DNA from: Ooceraea biroi
Lineage: Eukaryota; Arthropoda; Insecta; Hymenoptera; Formicidae
NCBI RefSeq assembly: GCF_003672135.1
Contig: NC_039506.1
Span: forward strand, 6,324,001-6,388,000
Direction: 5' to 3'
Length of the DNA stretch: 64,000 nucleotides
The translations under genes were made by a program, and so were the position numbers. Below the pieces are notes generated by a model, which was not told the DNA's origin, did not search any database, and saw only the letters and a list, made by a program, of their open reading frames with translations. Of this stretch, positions 13,290-26,905 are shown piece after piece. Numbering within the stretch: the stretch's first letter is position 1; every line of letters starts with the position of its first letter.

Positions 13290-15824
13290 GTCTCACGCAA
13301 TTGTACATATGAAATTTGAATTAATTACAAATGGCTATAAACACTTGTGAGATACAGATTATTGCGCCACTTGTAGCCATACAAGCTCAAATTCTTTTCT
13401 TACTATTCACTTATACTTTATTTTTCAGGGAAGTAAGAGATGTATATTTTTCATATTATTCGCGTATAGTGTAAATCTATATCTTAATATCCCCGTCAAT
13501 AATCTTTTCTCTCCTAGATTATGTATATAAGTTGTATTTTTTAATTTAGTATTTCGAGGGTCGAGAGGACACGGCGCTATCAATTTTCTACTCCATTTAT
13601 TTCTCTCGCGCGTATTGAGATTTTATTACTACCGTTTCATTTTTTTTTCTGAGACCATTATATTTTATGGCACGACAGGATTTTTATTTTACTATTAGAC
13701 TTATGACTGTAATTGTCGTTGAATCATAGACAATGTAAAAGGAGAAAGCACAAGCGTTTTATATTTTCCTTTCTCATACGGAAGATTTCATATTTTAGAA
13801 ATCGTTGTTGTAGTGTGTCTTAGTATGAAACTACGTAAAATCACTGTACGAAATCATTGGAAAGTATCATTATTGTTTTTAAAAATACAATTATTTGTTT
13901 GAAAAAAAAACAGATAATCTATAAATTTCTCTTAACAGAAATTCGCTTAACATAATTATATTCTGTATATCATTGTTATCTTTTATCTTTCTTAATATGT
14001 AACACAACAAGATGCGTGATTATGTCTCATGTGCAAACTATATATATCTGCCGCCATAATGTTCTTTTACAATGTAAAACATAATGATATCCTAATAATT
14101 AAACAATGTATTAATATGCTTTGTAATTTTTATCACAATTTCCTGATTTCATCGATAATTACGCGATAAATAACTTGTTAACGAATCTCACAGCGTACGT
14201 AAGATTATGTCATTTATATCGAGCTATATTTTCCTTCTTCTCTCCTTTGTGAAGAACATAGAAATTAATTGACGTGAACCCTCGACCACTGTTAATTACC
14301 AGTCATGGATTTGCGGAGAAGACTAATGTTTGGTAATTGTGTTTCATTGACAGTCAACGACATTTGTAATAATGATGATGTCTTCGTCCACGCTCGTATG
14401 CTCGTTTATTATGTAGAGATAAAAATCCCGTTGCGCTTAGACTTAAGAAGCCCGTGCGCGATCCAGTGGTTCCAAGCAGTGTCGCTATCGCGCCAAGCGA
14501 GTGCAGTTCGAGAAAGAAAAAGTAAAAGTCATAGTTGTGTCGCAGAAGTGTCATCGCGCGTTTAACTTACGCGAAGTCAATGAATCGCGCTCGGGCCGGT
14601 TTACATTCAAAAATGAAAGTTACGTTAATATATATACAATATACATACCTTCATATTATAAATACACGAATTATTGTATTAAGAGAGATACGTGTGGCGA
14701 CACACGGTTGTTAGATTATTGCGCGGCGATGCCCCGACGCCCGGGTTGGCGATCGCGATTGCCAGCCATAAATGTCGGTACGATTCGATATTCGAATGTG
14801 TAATATGCAACCGAATTATTCGTGATTATTCGGATACCTCGAATAGTACCACTCATGTTCAATTTGTTGTTACGCCTATTATATAGAATTTATCGTTATT
14901 TGGCGAGTAATCGGGTGTCTGCGCGAAGCCGCATGAAGTAACGTAATGCGAAACACCTTGTATCCTTTACCGTTCTGTACTTCGCACCAGCGTCACGGAA
15001 AACGTATATTAATTTTGTTCATTCGGGATTCGTATTATTTGCTCTGATCATCGAGATATTTTCCTTATCCGAATCCGCGAACGTGATAGCCTTAAGAATG
15101 CTCTCTCTCTAATCGCGAGAGAGAGCAAGGAGAACGTCTGCCGTTCTGTGACGGAATCCTTTCACATTGTCTCTTTTCTTTATTGCGGTCTAATTGTACA
15201 GATTTAATGTAAGATCCCGTCAGGCTGACTCGATCGCGGGTCAATTGCTAAGACGGTTGACGAGCGCGAAAGGAAGCTGATCATCCGCGAAGGACGATTT
15301 TGGGCTACGAGCTGTCTCACTCGCAATGGCACATTACGAATGAGTGTATTATATCGTGGTAATATCGATAATATCATGGTAAATCCTTTCTCTTTTCTCT
15401 CCTTTTTCCCTTTTTGTAATTATCGATGCTAGTTGTATTTATTTCTTCGTGTAGCATATAGATGGGTGTTGTCGCGCGTTACTCTCAGTCGTCGTAGCTT
15501 TGAGCTACGAATTAAATTAAAATTGATGGGCATACATTGGACTTGATCTCCAGCCGAGATTGATGATCGCTCTCGACACTCTTGATGCTTACATGCAGTG
15601 TGTCTCGTCAGCGGATTTCGTTCCGACTACATACATGATACACCACACGAATGCTCTATCTTATATTTTTTTTAATTAAACGTTTGCATTTCAAGTTGTG
15701 ATGTTTTTCGCATCTTGAGATATGAGGAGTCTCAGGAAAGTCTAAAAAATATGTAATTTCTCAAAAAAAAAAAATCTTTACGCGAAACAGTTTTTGCTGT
15801 TCTAATGCATGCATTTCTTCTCAT

Positions 15825-15859
15825 CTCCCTCTCTCTCTCTCTCTCTCTTTCTCTTTCTC
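15825..15859. repeat. CT microsatellite
   Basis: A run of CT dinucleotides with a few T interruptions toward its right end. It is a simple repeat in intergenic DNA. Confidence 0.9.
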
Positions 15860-18800
15860 GAATAAATCGCATGTAAGCGTTTAGAATCACCAGTTTATTT
15901 TGTATTTCGTTTAGTTGTGCATGCATATGTATGTTTGAAAGAGACGTCATTGATTCATGTCATAAAACAATATATACACACCTATTATCTCTCTCGTACA
16001 AAATATGGTGCCTACTTTGCCTGAAACTCTTGATTCTTTCATCGATTGTCTCGACAATCTTTTTACGGTTTATTCGGACGCGTCTGATCTTTCGCTTTGT
16101 TTCACCCGAGCGGGGTGAATTCCAAGATTCCAAGTTGCTGCGAGGTGTGCCAAACGTTGATTCGTTGTGACACGAAATTTATGTGTTGTAACATGAAAGT
16201 ACACGCAATCGTATGGGGTCCACAGTCCGTTAGAGAAATACGTTCTTATATTTGCAGTTTGTTGAGCGCGTGATTTTTGAGTGTTAAATCGTCGAGGTGA
16301 ATCTACCTTACGCGAAACTGCATCATACGACGAGGAGTCAGAATAGTACGACAAATAAAGCGACAACAGTTGTTCAAACAGTGTTTCTTTTATTATCGCA
16401 TATTTACAATGACTTATACAGATATACGTTGTATGGTACTACGATAAATTAATAATACTATTTGATATACACGTTTTGTAGCGCCAAGATTCGCCGTTGG
16501 CTGATCTCGTCCGTTTAACCATGTGCAATTTTGGCGTTTACACACGAGCATATATAGTCATGCATGTACATGCTTGTTCGACAGTGGAATTGTGAAGTAT
16601 CAACTCACAGTTCCAAGATACGTCAAGTCATACTTCACCCAAAATGTTTAGTTGCATAGTAGACATGATCAGCATTAATGTATATACGCTTCTCAGTCTC
16701 TTATCTCACATTAACGATAAATCTCTGTTAATAGATCTGACAAATATATAACGGCGCATTTTAAACAAATGCTTTATTTATTATAAGAACAGTTCGCGCT
16801 TGTTGAACGATATCAGTTAAATCGAATCAAATAATGTAATAATATGCATAACACCACTCACTTGGAAAGTAGTGATGCGACACGAAGGCCTCTAATCATC
16901 ATTCGAGTATTCTTCACGATATCAGACAATATCTTAGAGAAAGAGTTGTGTAAATTATTCTGTTAACATATATAATATATATATATATATATGCAGAGTT
17001 TAGACTCTAAGCCATGTTGGCTTGTAATCTCATATGTAGTATTATAGCGCTAAATATATCTCTTCTAGCTTGAGAATGTCGATATTATAACAAAAAAGAT
17101 ATAAAATATTAAAATCGAACAAACACGTTCAGTGTTAACAGTGTTAAATGGACACTGGGAATACAAGTCATTTTAGGCACATTAAACAATCGACAGGCGT
17201 ACAATTCGACATAAAAGCGTCGAATTCCTTTTCTATTTATCCTACCGACATATGACGAATTTAATGATAATTAATTTATATAACATCAAGATATTAATAT
17301 TGAGATCCGAGCATATTAACGACATCAGCATATTAAGTATATAAAAGTCAAATACATAAAAGAAGATTGCGTACGAGTTTAGAAATATTCATTTTCATCA
17401 TGTTCGACAGAACATATCCTGTGATAGTCTTCTTTTAGTTTAGACCTACTTTTATATTAATTTTGAATATCACCGGCTTTTTTACGAATCATCATAACTA
17501 TGACAATATCTTCAAAAACCATGAAACTTAAAGAATAAAATAAAAACATATCGGTTTATATTTTTGATAAATGGGCCTAGCGTCCTCGTTTTGAAAGAAA
17601 ATAATCAATGCCATAGGGATCTGAACGGTGTCAAGAGTCGATGCGGCATTATTTAGTGAAACCAAACGAGGACACGTGCCGATGTGCAACTTTCACCTCG
17701 AACGCATCGAATTTAACGTGATCGTCGATATTAGTCCGCCTTTTTTCTGGTTCGTTACACGTGTTAATGTTACAATTAGTTTTCCATATTTTGTTTGGAG
17801 CGAAAAAAAAGCCGCGCGCAATGGAATCATTTCAAAATTGAAAATTACGTACATTTCGAGCATAGATATTATACGTTATAAGCAAAACAATTCAAGGAGA
17901 TCTTTGAATACTTATAATATCGCGCGAAATCATATATGTACTTACACCGTAAGACTGCGAGTGTGGTATACAAAATATGCATCGCATATAGAAAATCGAG
18001 CTACGTACAAATAATGTTATAACTGTATCAATCAACACAAACATCCGTTCGAATTTAGCAGTGCCGGTTGATGTTTGTATCTTTGGATCGCTTACGTACG
18101 CGAGCTGATATGATAGGTCAGAGTGTATCGAATTCGAAAACACGAACATTAATTAAAATGCTCTTTGAGAAAGAAAAATAACAGTTCATGATTGTACTTC
18201 AATAACATAATCTTGTTATTTGTCGTTATGTTACCCATCGCGCTAATTCCGAATAGAACCTGAATTTACGTGACCAGGTGGATTAGTTACATTATCAATT
18301 ATCAGTTATCATAATAACAATGATCTCAATCTGACAATATAATCGATATGTATCGATATATATTGATATATTACGTTATGATAATCGGATACATGTTAAA
18401 ACATGTACCGTGGAGATTTTCGTAAAACTATTACATCGCGAGATTTTCGAATTCTAAGATTGTATACAGAAATCTTGACCTATGATCCTACGAGTGATTT
18501 GTAGTGCCCGCGAATAACGATCGCTGAACATTGTACCTACGTATAATACAAATCTAAGTGTTAAAAAATGTAATGACTGTCTACTCATACGCAAGAAAGT
18601 AAAGAGGATTCTTGCTTATACGTTAATGTATTTGTGGCAGGAGTAGAACGTCTTCTACGGATGATCCTTTGTAACGGACGAATGAGATGAAAGGAATAAA
18701 TTACGAATGTTGTATCAGCAACATCACACGTTATTCCTCCGTTAGTCCTTAAGCACTAATTGACTAGTGATCGATTACATGCACCGCATGTACGCATTGT

Positions 18801-18990
18801 TCATTCGATCCTATTACGGATCTGTCGAATCTTTTAGATCTCGCGCTCACGAGAAGACAGAGTCCTTAATTTTGAAAAAGAAAGGACTGATACCATCTCG
18901 TATCTCTATCTCCAGTCGTGTCTTGAAGGACGAAAAGAGTATCATCTTCTAGCACCTTCGATAATTGAGGCTGATGCGTAATCCGGACGA

Positions 18991-21900
18991 TTAGATTCTC
19001 CGTGGATCATCCGATTGTGCGGCTGACTTGTCCCTCAGCACAGCTTCCACGTCCTCTTGGAGGATCCGTTCCCTGTCGTTCACCTGGAACCGGTAAGCCG
19101 GCTCGTTCACCAGGACGCTCTCCTCGGCGGTGTTACGTGCGTCCTCGGGCGCGAGGAAGAACCTCGCGCGGCCCTCACACTTGCGTTGGTAGTCAGGATT
19201 GTCCGGTGCTGGACGGTGGCAGGAATCGCATACGGTGTCGGAACGCGGGGTGCACGGATGCGCCTCGTACAAGCCCGGGCCGCATCTGGCGCAGTTCCAG
19301 CAGGGTTGAGTGTTATGATGCGGGCTGTACGTGCCGGCAGGACACTTTCCGCACTCGGTGTCACGGCCGCGAGAACACCGGCTAATCACGCCCCAGCCTG
19401 GACCGCATCTGCTGCAGTGCGAGCCATCACGATGGTGCCTGATGTGAGGCCTGCCGTCGCCCGCCTGGAATCGTAAAGAGCGGCAGATGGTTAGTACCAG
19501 GGCACGACTCAAACTGGCATGGGACCGGCTAACGATCCTGTACGTGTTGTGATCTTCGCGATCGAATTCACGCAGCGATTCGAAATTGAAAGCACGCCGG
19601 TCACGCGATCGGTCGCGAATCATTCGCGAGTGGAGCCGAATAATATACTGCACACTTAACTTGATAAATGAATTCTTTACAAGTTTTTTTACGTACTCTA
19701 GGAAAGAATTCTTTACAAGTTGTTTTATGTACTCTGAGAAATCTGTTATTATTTTATGTGATAAGATTATAATATAGACCTATAATTAATAAAAAGCACA
19801 TGATGCTTTCCAAGATATCTTCTTAAATATCTGAGTAAGAACTGAACGACACACATGAAATAAAGCTGAACAACCGATCCATGAGACTCTATAATTATTG
19901 TTTAATTTGGCGTAATTGGTAGGGGCTACCGCTGACAAGGAAGATAATTATGGTAGTCAACGACTGTGTGGTTAATTCGTTCTTGTATCTTGTATATTAA
20001 TTGTCTTCTACAACGATTTTACGCGCTGATATTTCAACCGCAGTATAAAAAGTCATTCTAAGAATTATCTATTTTACAAGTAAATTGTAACAGCGAATAG
20101 ACTGTATTGGAATTGAAACGGAACTGCTAATCAGCCTTCCGGACATCGTCCTCCTACCCTTCTAATCTAAAATGCAGGTTCAACCGTCCGACAACAGGTG
20201 CACAAGGAAGGCGGCCACCTGACCGCGAGAGAACACCTTGCGCCTTTCTTCCGCCTACCTCGGCCAGATCGAAACGCGATATATACGAGCCTCCGTATTC
20301 TCTCACGCATAAAACGTTGCCCTTAATACGTTACCCGCCGTACTTTCGCCGACTAATTTTTCCAACTTAAACGAAATCTCAAATGAAAGCATAAAACTCT
20401 CTCTTCTTACAAAATTTTTTAGATGCTAAGGTCGTTGACATACTCAATTTGCGATTTGATTTACATCTAACAACAATCGTAAAAATATGTAATAGTTTTA
20501 GAGAAATTATTATTAATAGAAACATATTTCATATAAATTTATTTAATTTATGAATTCACATAAAATCGATCTGCTGAGTAAATCGATAACATCAGATGGC
20601 TCGAAATTGCATGGTCAAATCTGGATTATTTTGAATTTGTGTTACTTTGGTATGCAGTACTTTGGACAATAAAACTCCACTTATAACGAAATTTTGAAGA
20701 GACGTTCTAAAAGTACTAATTTAATAAGTTCTTGTCCGTATTATTCAAGATAGATTCTGTGGCTTACAGTTAATATAAGTAAAAAAAGAAGGGAATGAAA
20801 GCGATCCCTTTCCCAACAACTGTTGGCAGCTGCTTCGTGCGGCACGCGCCAACGGTCACCACGCATCACGCGAGTCGTTAGCACCGGGCCTTAATTCGAA
20901 ACCCTTCACCTTGCCTTTTCTCTTCTGTGTGCACACGCCGCCGTCATTCGGTCGCCTGACCAGTTATCGAGTTTCTCTCTCGTGCACAACGTAAATTACA
21001 CAATTTTTAATCTTACTCTGAATGCCATATTTGCGATTTTTCCAAAAATAGATTTGATGAAAAGCTTTGGACTCTGAAGAAATCTTATTATTTTCAGTCT
21101 GTCTTCTATAAATTATTATAGTATCCTTTATTTCATATATTAGGTGTTTGCAAAAGTTTTTTTTCGTATGATCATTTTTATTTATTAATAACGAGTAAAT
21201 GACATGTAATATTTTAATCAAAGGGACCGTTACTATCAATAACCTTTTATTATCTTTCGGGCAATAGTTTGATTCCGCATCGATAAAATGACTTATCTTT
21301 TTAGGCAATTCATTCATCTAGCTGTGATTCATCTTACGAATTTTTGCAAATATCTAAACATTTATTCGTCGTGATTAATAACGATCCAAAGTTGTTTCCA
21401 AAAGAAACGAACGTTATTGTTATATATTACTTGCCAAGAATCCAATTGTATTGGATGCCTATCATCTCGGAGCTGTAACACGACCATCGTTCACACGTAA
21501 GGATGCCTGCTGTCAATTTACGGCTGCGACGAGTTCAGTTAATAAAGGGCTACGACCCTTCACAGTCGACAGTAATTCTATTGAATTAACGTACTGCATA
21601 CTAAATGATAACAATTATATTCCACAGAACTGATCTGACTGAAATTAATCAAAACGTGAACGGAAACACAAAAGAAGACTGATATAAATTAGAATTTGTT
21701 CTCCAGGCAACCTAAGGCTTTTTTTGTCTCGACAGAATCTTAAAGCGCGCCGATGGCATTAAAAAATTGCATTCAGCGCACCAAAGTGAATTATGATCCG
21801 AGCGAGGACGTTCGACGTTAAATTTGCGGCGAGAAATACCTCGAATAGGGCATCGTCGAGCAGGAAACATCGATCTCCGGAGCTTCTGCGAAGGAACGCT

Positions 21901-24900
21901 CGCAAAACGGGAGGCACGTCACATTCCTCGACGAAGATGTATACCCTCGGCCGCCGCAGCAGCAATCGGGAAGACACGGCGATTTTGCCCGGGCAGGATT
22001 TATCGATCAGTAGAAAAAGCTCTCGTTCGCATAGAAGCCTTCCCGCACCCGGGACGATCCGACATCATTGCCCGGAGCGTCGACGTCACGGTCGAGCAAT
22101 GCGAAGGGCTAGGATTCGAGCCACATTGGAAACACCCTTCAGCAATTTCCATTCCTTTTCCCTCCCTCCCTCCCTCTCTCTTTCTGGTTCTTCGTTGACT
22201 GCGATCGTAAAAGCGGCGATGATGCGCCGTGAAAACGCGAGTTTCGTAAACCTCGAAATATTCGCAGCACACCGATGTCGTCGGAGACTCCTCAGAGTTT
22301 CCACTCCGCAAGGGTTCGAGGAATTCGGTTGTGCGTCCTGAAACATCTCTGTTATTTTTGGTACTTCGGAGAGAATTCAATCCGATCAATCGATGAAAAA
22401 TCGCGGGCGGCGTCCGCAAACGATCCGTAACGATCCGATGACGGAAATAACGTCGCGTTCATAGTGTGACGAGTATGAATAGGAACTTCCGGTACCAACA
22501 AACGCAACGGAAGCGGTAATTGCTGCCCCTTTTGTGTTCTATTGTCGCTTTTCCGTTTTTTATGACCGTACATCGGCGTCGATAAATTTCAACGGGCATC
22601 AACTGCATGCGCGTGCGATGTAAAACTGTCGTGCGGTTTGATAATTGTCCGGACGATTTTTCTTTTCTTTGTTTCGATTCATGCAAATTGGATAACTAGA
22701 TTTTATTGTAAACACTTGATTGATTTGACAAGGCGGCACGAGAAACAAAATCGCCGTGAATCAACGTCCAGAAACGGTTTTGAAAGTCGTTTCCGCTTAA
22801 CTTGTTTGTGATTATTGATGATTAAAGCACTCCGTTGTTACTCCACGACCATGAAAATAATTAGCAATAATATACGAAGAACAGAACTTTGACATGTGTA
22901 TGAGTTATGTTGGGAAAGAATGATTGAAGAAACTCGCGTGAAGTCGCGACGGGGCTGAATTTTTATGGTGCCCGAGGTTCATGGTTTCACCTGAGGGAAA
23001 CGCGGAGAACGTGGCCCACTTCCATTTGTCAGCGGAAGAGGCGGATGCTTTGCGCACGAGAGAAAAATTGCAGTAATTTCCAAGCCGAATGGAGACACGT
23101 TCCAAACATTATTATAAAATAAGATGCCTTAAGTCTGTGGCGTTGACCATACGACGGATTGAATCTTTCCAATCTATATGCTATCGATATATCAATCACA
23201 CAATATTGAGTTGTAACATACATATATTTGTTCTGTTTTTTTAGTTTTTTTAATAATATGGGTAGTTGTAAATATATTCGTTATTAAACTAAACAAACGA
23301 GACGAATATATCTTACAATATTTCTTAAATCTCCAAAAAAGATATTTCTCAGATCTAGCAAGATGAGTAAGAGGAGAAAGACTAAGGCTAATAATACTAA
23401 TACTAATACTAATAATACTAATAAAATAATAAATCACAAGAAGATCTCAGTCAATTGGACTCGTTATCCGAAAAGTTTGGAATACGTAAATAGCGGATGC
23501 ATATGCAGTTTCCAGGTTCAAAATTCCGAGACAGAGTAGGGGCAATCTAAAGTGTTCCGAGTCTCATTAAATTCATCAAATTAACATTTTCATGCATTGT
23601 TTCCGGCAGGAAACTTTCAACGAGTTCGGGCGAACCGCAAGGCCTCGAAATATTCGGAGGAAGAGGAGGGTGCCGCCAAAGTTGCAACAGGCAGCAACCC
23701 GCGGAGTCACGGCAGACTGAGTTCTTCCCCCATGTGTATGTGTATGTGTCTGTATGTGTGTGCCCGACTTCCTCGACCGAACACACCAGCCGGCTCCACT
23801 TCCCGGAGGAAGACACTGGGTTACCCCGAGGGTGAACCCGCAGCTGCAGCTGCCTCAGCAACCGCGATAATTATCTTCGGCCGCTACGCACCCTATTGTT
23901 CCACGAATACCCCGCCCTCCGCGTATTCCAGGTCGGATCGGGAAGGTTATCGTGCACCTGGGTAAGGAAGGTGTACCAGGTAAGAGCATACTCTTGTAAC
24001 CGACTCAAAGTCACGACCAAGATGTTGCTAATACAAAATTGCAATCGAGATCAAAGCGGAGCAAATGATTTCGAAAATATCAAACGTTGGCATAAGTGTA
24101 ACACGAAAGTCAGAACATAAAATTGCGACAATTGAGGGATTAATTCGACGTCGTGATAATTCTAAGGCAACTTCTTCGGCAAGACGGAACTTGAGGTCAC
24201 AATTTCTCGGAGTTATTAATTTCTTCGCAGCGCAAAGTAACGAAACGGACCGACGAGATTGCGCTAATGAGGAGGCAGAGAGTACTGCACGAGAGGAAAA
24301 GCCGGAAGTGGAGGAAAGCAGAAGGGAAAAGCGGAACGAACAGCGACTGTCGCCAGCACTGCTCGTTAAACCGGCGAATGCGCGTACGTTCAGACGTAGT
24401 AGAGAGTGAGGCGATTGTAGCGTAAAGGAAACTATAGCCCTCTTACGATGCTAATGAGACGTCGTACCTTCGTTTTGCAACCACCGGCAACCATATAAAC
24501 AAGAGAGTTTGCAATAATAGTAACGATATGCGTAAAATTCATAAAACTTATGTCAGGCTCGGCGTGATTAAGATTCTTAACAAAAATGCAGCAAAGTTGT
24601 TTTATCAATGAAAAATATTCTAATAAAATGGTAAAATAAATTGCACTAACAGAATTATTTAACTGTTTCACAGTATGTATTTACCAGGTTCAGAATTTTA
24701 CAATTGTTAAAATAATAAAACTTTCACGAACAATATTCATTGCAATATTTACACAATTTTCGACATACCAAAAAGATAATAAAAATATATGGAACAGATA
24801 TTTTATCAAAAACGCAATATTCCTTATTTATAAGATCTTCTCTTTGTGTTTATTATTTTAGTCTTTTTTCTATTAAAACTATTAAAACTAAAAGTTAAGT

Positions 24901-26905
24901 CAACGTATATTCGGAGAATTCATTCAACGTATATTCAAGAATTCGGAGAAATTTTCCCACGAAAGATAAAAAAGTGCACAATAAAGGATGAAAGAAATTT
25001 GAGAATATAAGCTCCACTTTTCAATCTTACCTTTATACAACTATTAATTAAATAAAAGATAACTTTGCGTTCCTTTGTGTTTGCACGACACACCGGCTGT
25101 TTACAAGCATGCCTTGTACACTTATGCGAGGGCGCAAGAAGGCGAAGGAGTCAGGGGCAATGAATAAGCATCGCGAAAATTACGCCGCAAGCGGAACCAC
25201 CGTCTCCAGGTTCCCATGACATGCTAATGAGCCTCATAAAGCTCGAGGTACCCCAGTGAACCGAATAACCTGCTGACACATGGCGAATGTGCGTGCAATT
25301 GCGTGTGTGTATGTGTGTTGAGTGTGAATGTGTACATGTTGAACTGCAGTCGCACAAATACAATCGCAGCGCGCACGCGCGACCGTACACTATATTCGTT
25401 CAACTCTTTACATGCATGTATGAGTTTTTCGCGATGCAACACATCGCGAAATATGCAAATGGATGCAAACAGCTTCGCTGCAAAATTCAGCGCCAGTCGG
25501 GAACATTTGTCGCCGGCTGATCACTCCGATTGGTGTTTCGTGACTTAAATAAACTTGGATAATGAATTTTGATTAATCTAGAGAACCTCTCATACGAAAA
25601 TTGGACGTTTAAATACATATAGCGTTTATTTTCTTAAATAAAACTATTGGATTTTAGATCCTAGAGCTATCTAGATTTTAGATAGAAATAAATATGAACG
25701 GAAATAAATAAGATATGTTTGATGATTGTTTTATTTACGTGATCTGATCTCTCCAGCTCTTAGAAATCGAGTTTGTTCACACATGCGCATTGTGCGGATG
25801 TCAGATTTTAACATTTCTGGTTCATCTCTCGCACGCAAGAGGTTTTCTCATCTTTATTTTTTCGTCACCCTGTCCATGCCCGCACATATTCTATCGTTAC
25901 GAAAATACACCTCTCGCGTATGGGAACGATGTTATCCGTTCACGGCGATATTTCAGCCAAGCGAGTCGCGTCGCATCGTAATAATTTTCTTGTGGAATCG
26001 GTATCATTTTAGGATGCTGCATTTTTCACACGACGGACGTCGTTATCGCTCGTCTATTCTTCGTCATTGTTTATAAAAATGTTTAACTATAATAATAACT
26101 AATTCAGTGTCTCGTTTAATATATAACGTGACTTACCGTTCGCGTTATGTAAACCATCTATGGCTCAAACAATAGAATTCATAAAAATGTTTTCAATTTT
26201 GAAAAATGTACAGCACGCGATGTGGATAAATGTATTCCTGTTAGCGATGTTTATTATTAAAGGCTCTGGGAGCATAAAATATTTAATACTATTATCAATT
26301 CATCACGAATGACGTCGTGATGCCTCACGGGACATAGAATAAGCTAATGAGGCTGTTTACATTCGATAGTACGCGTACACTTGAGAACATGTAACATAAA
26401 CATTTCGGAGGAAAGAAATGTAATTATTTTTAAAAATGTTCTTTAGGTAGAACATTGATTAATTAATTGATCTCAAGTATGAGAAAATTGGGTGTTATTG
26501 GAAAATTAAGTGGTTCCAGCGAATTGCTGCAATTGAACTTTTCCTTTCATCCTATTCCGATAGTAATAAAAGTTTATTGCTCGCGTATACCGAGAACTTT
26601 CATTTTTTATTATAGTGAGTTCGATGACTGGACTAGCCTGTCTTTTTTTAGAACTGATAGATTCTCCTGATTCTCCCAAATCAATAACAATAATTTATAA
26701 TTCACAATAATATGCAATGATAGATATATTCAGATATCGTTGTACTGCTAAAATATTTTTCTTTAAGTAATAACGTCAAATATATTAATCTATCTCTCTA
26801 ATAACTATTAAAAACACACACACGTACCTCAATAAATATAACTAATACACACGCGATGATAGCCAGCATCACGTGTCGATTGCTCAGTTCTCTGCGATTA
26901 TCCAT
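18991..26905 (-). CDS. TNF receptor superfamily protein, wengen-like; membrane anchor not seen
   Basis: Two-exon model on the minus strand. Coding exon 1 (26905 down to 26828) begins MDNRRELSNRHVMLAIIACV, a basic start followed by a hydrophobic core ending VFIE, a typical signal peptide. Its donor is GTACGTG in phase 0. Exon 2 (19464 down to 18991) starts after an ATTCCAG acceptor, also in phase 0. It carries two TNFR cysteine-rich domains, including CSRCGPGWGV, DTECGKCPAGTYS and CTPRSDTVCDSC, at about residues 43-105. The tail is charged and ends DDPRRI, giving 183 aa in all. Such receptors bind TNF-like ligands (Eiger in flies). No transmembrane segment or death domain is visible, so either a further exon was missed or the product is secreted. 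The two-exon join is inferred from phase and signal peptide; the cysteine-rich exon itself is secure. Confidence 0.75.
22161..22186. repeat. CCCT/CT simple repeat
   Basis: Short CCCT-type run passing into CT units inside the TNF-receptor intron. Simple sequence only. Confidence 0.7.
23389..23429. repeat. TAATAC/TAA simple repeat
   Basis: Interrupted repeat of TAATAC and TAATAATAC units in AT-rich intron DNA. Confidence 0.75.

Larger units (their letters stand above)
11979..18990. other. AP-2 alpha 3' UTR, then intergenic DNA
   Basis: The AP-2 alpha 3' UTR starts here; I could not fix its end. No further exon or RNA gene is recognised on either strand. Small landmarks include a GC-rich hairpin at 13247-13289, a short self-complementary CTCTCTC/GAGAGAG pair at about 15100-15126, a CT microsatellite at 15825-15859 and an AT-repeat near 16966-16992. 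The right part may include the 3' UTR of the minus-strand TNF-receptor gene. Confidence 0.4.
19465..26827 (-). other. Long intron of the TNF-receptor gene
   Basis: Inferred 7.4 kb intron between the signal-peptide exon and the cysteine-rich exon. I see no extra cysteine-rich exon in it. It contains a GC-rich stretch at about 21.8-22.4 kb, simple repeats, and a two-unit direct repeat of about 37 bases at 19668-19742 built on GAATTCTTTACAAGTT. If exon 1 is wrong, this is intergenic DNA. Confidence 0.45.

Noticed and set aside
17946..18104. Minus-strand 159-base open segment with acceptor, strong GTAAGT donor and a hydrophobic stretch, considered as a membrane exon of the TNF receptor
   Set aside because: The hydrophobic stretch contains D and R residues, codon use is AT-rich unlike the cysteine-rich exon, and no exon follows that I can recognise. 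It is worth testing with RNA but not supported here.
22112..22122. GGATTCGAGCC, resembling an inverted tRNA B box
   Set aside because: The flanking bases do not form a T-stem or acceptor stem, so no tRNA is supported. No other tRNA-like signal was found.
21793..22341. 182-codon frame in the TNF-receptor intron
   Set aside because: Low-complexity basic translation ending in a simple repeat, overlapped by equally long frames on the other strand. No motif is recognised.
23597..23965. 122-codon frame in the TNF-receptor intron
   Set aside because: Compositional frame over TG-repeats with an equally long frame on the opposite strand; no family features.
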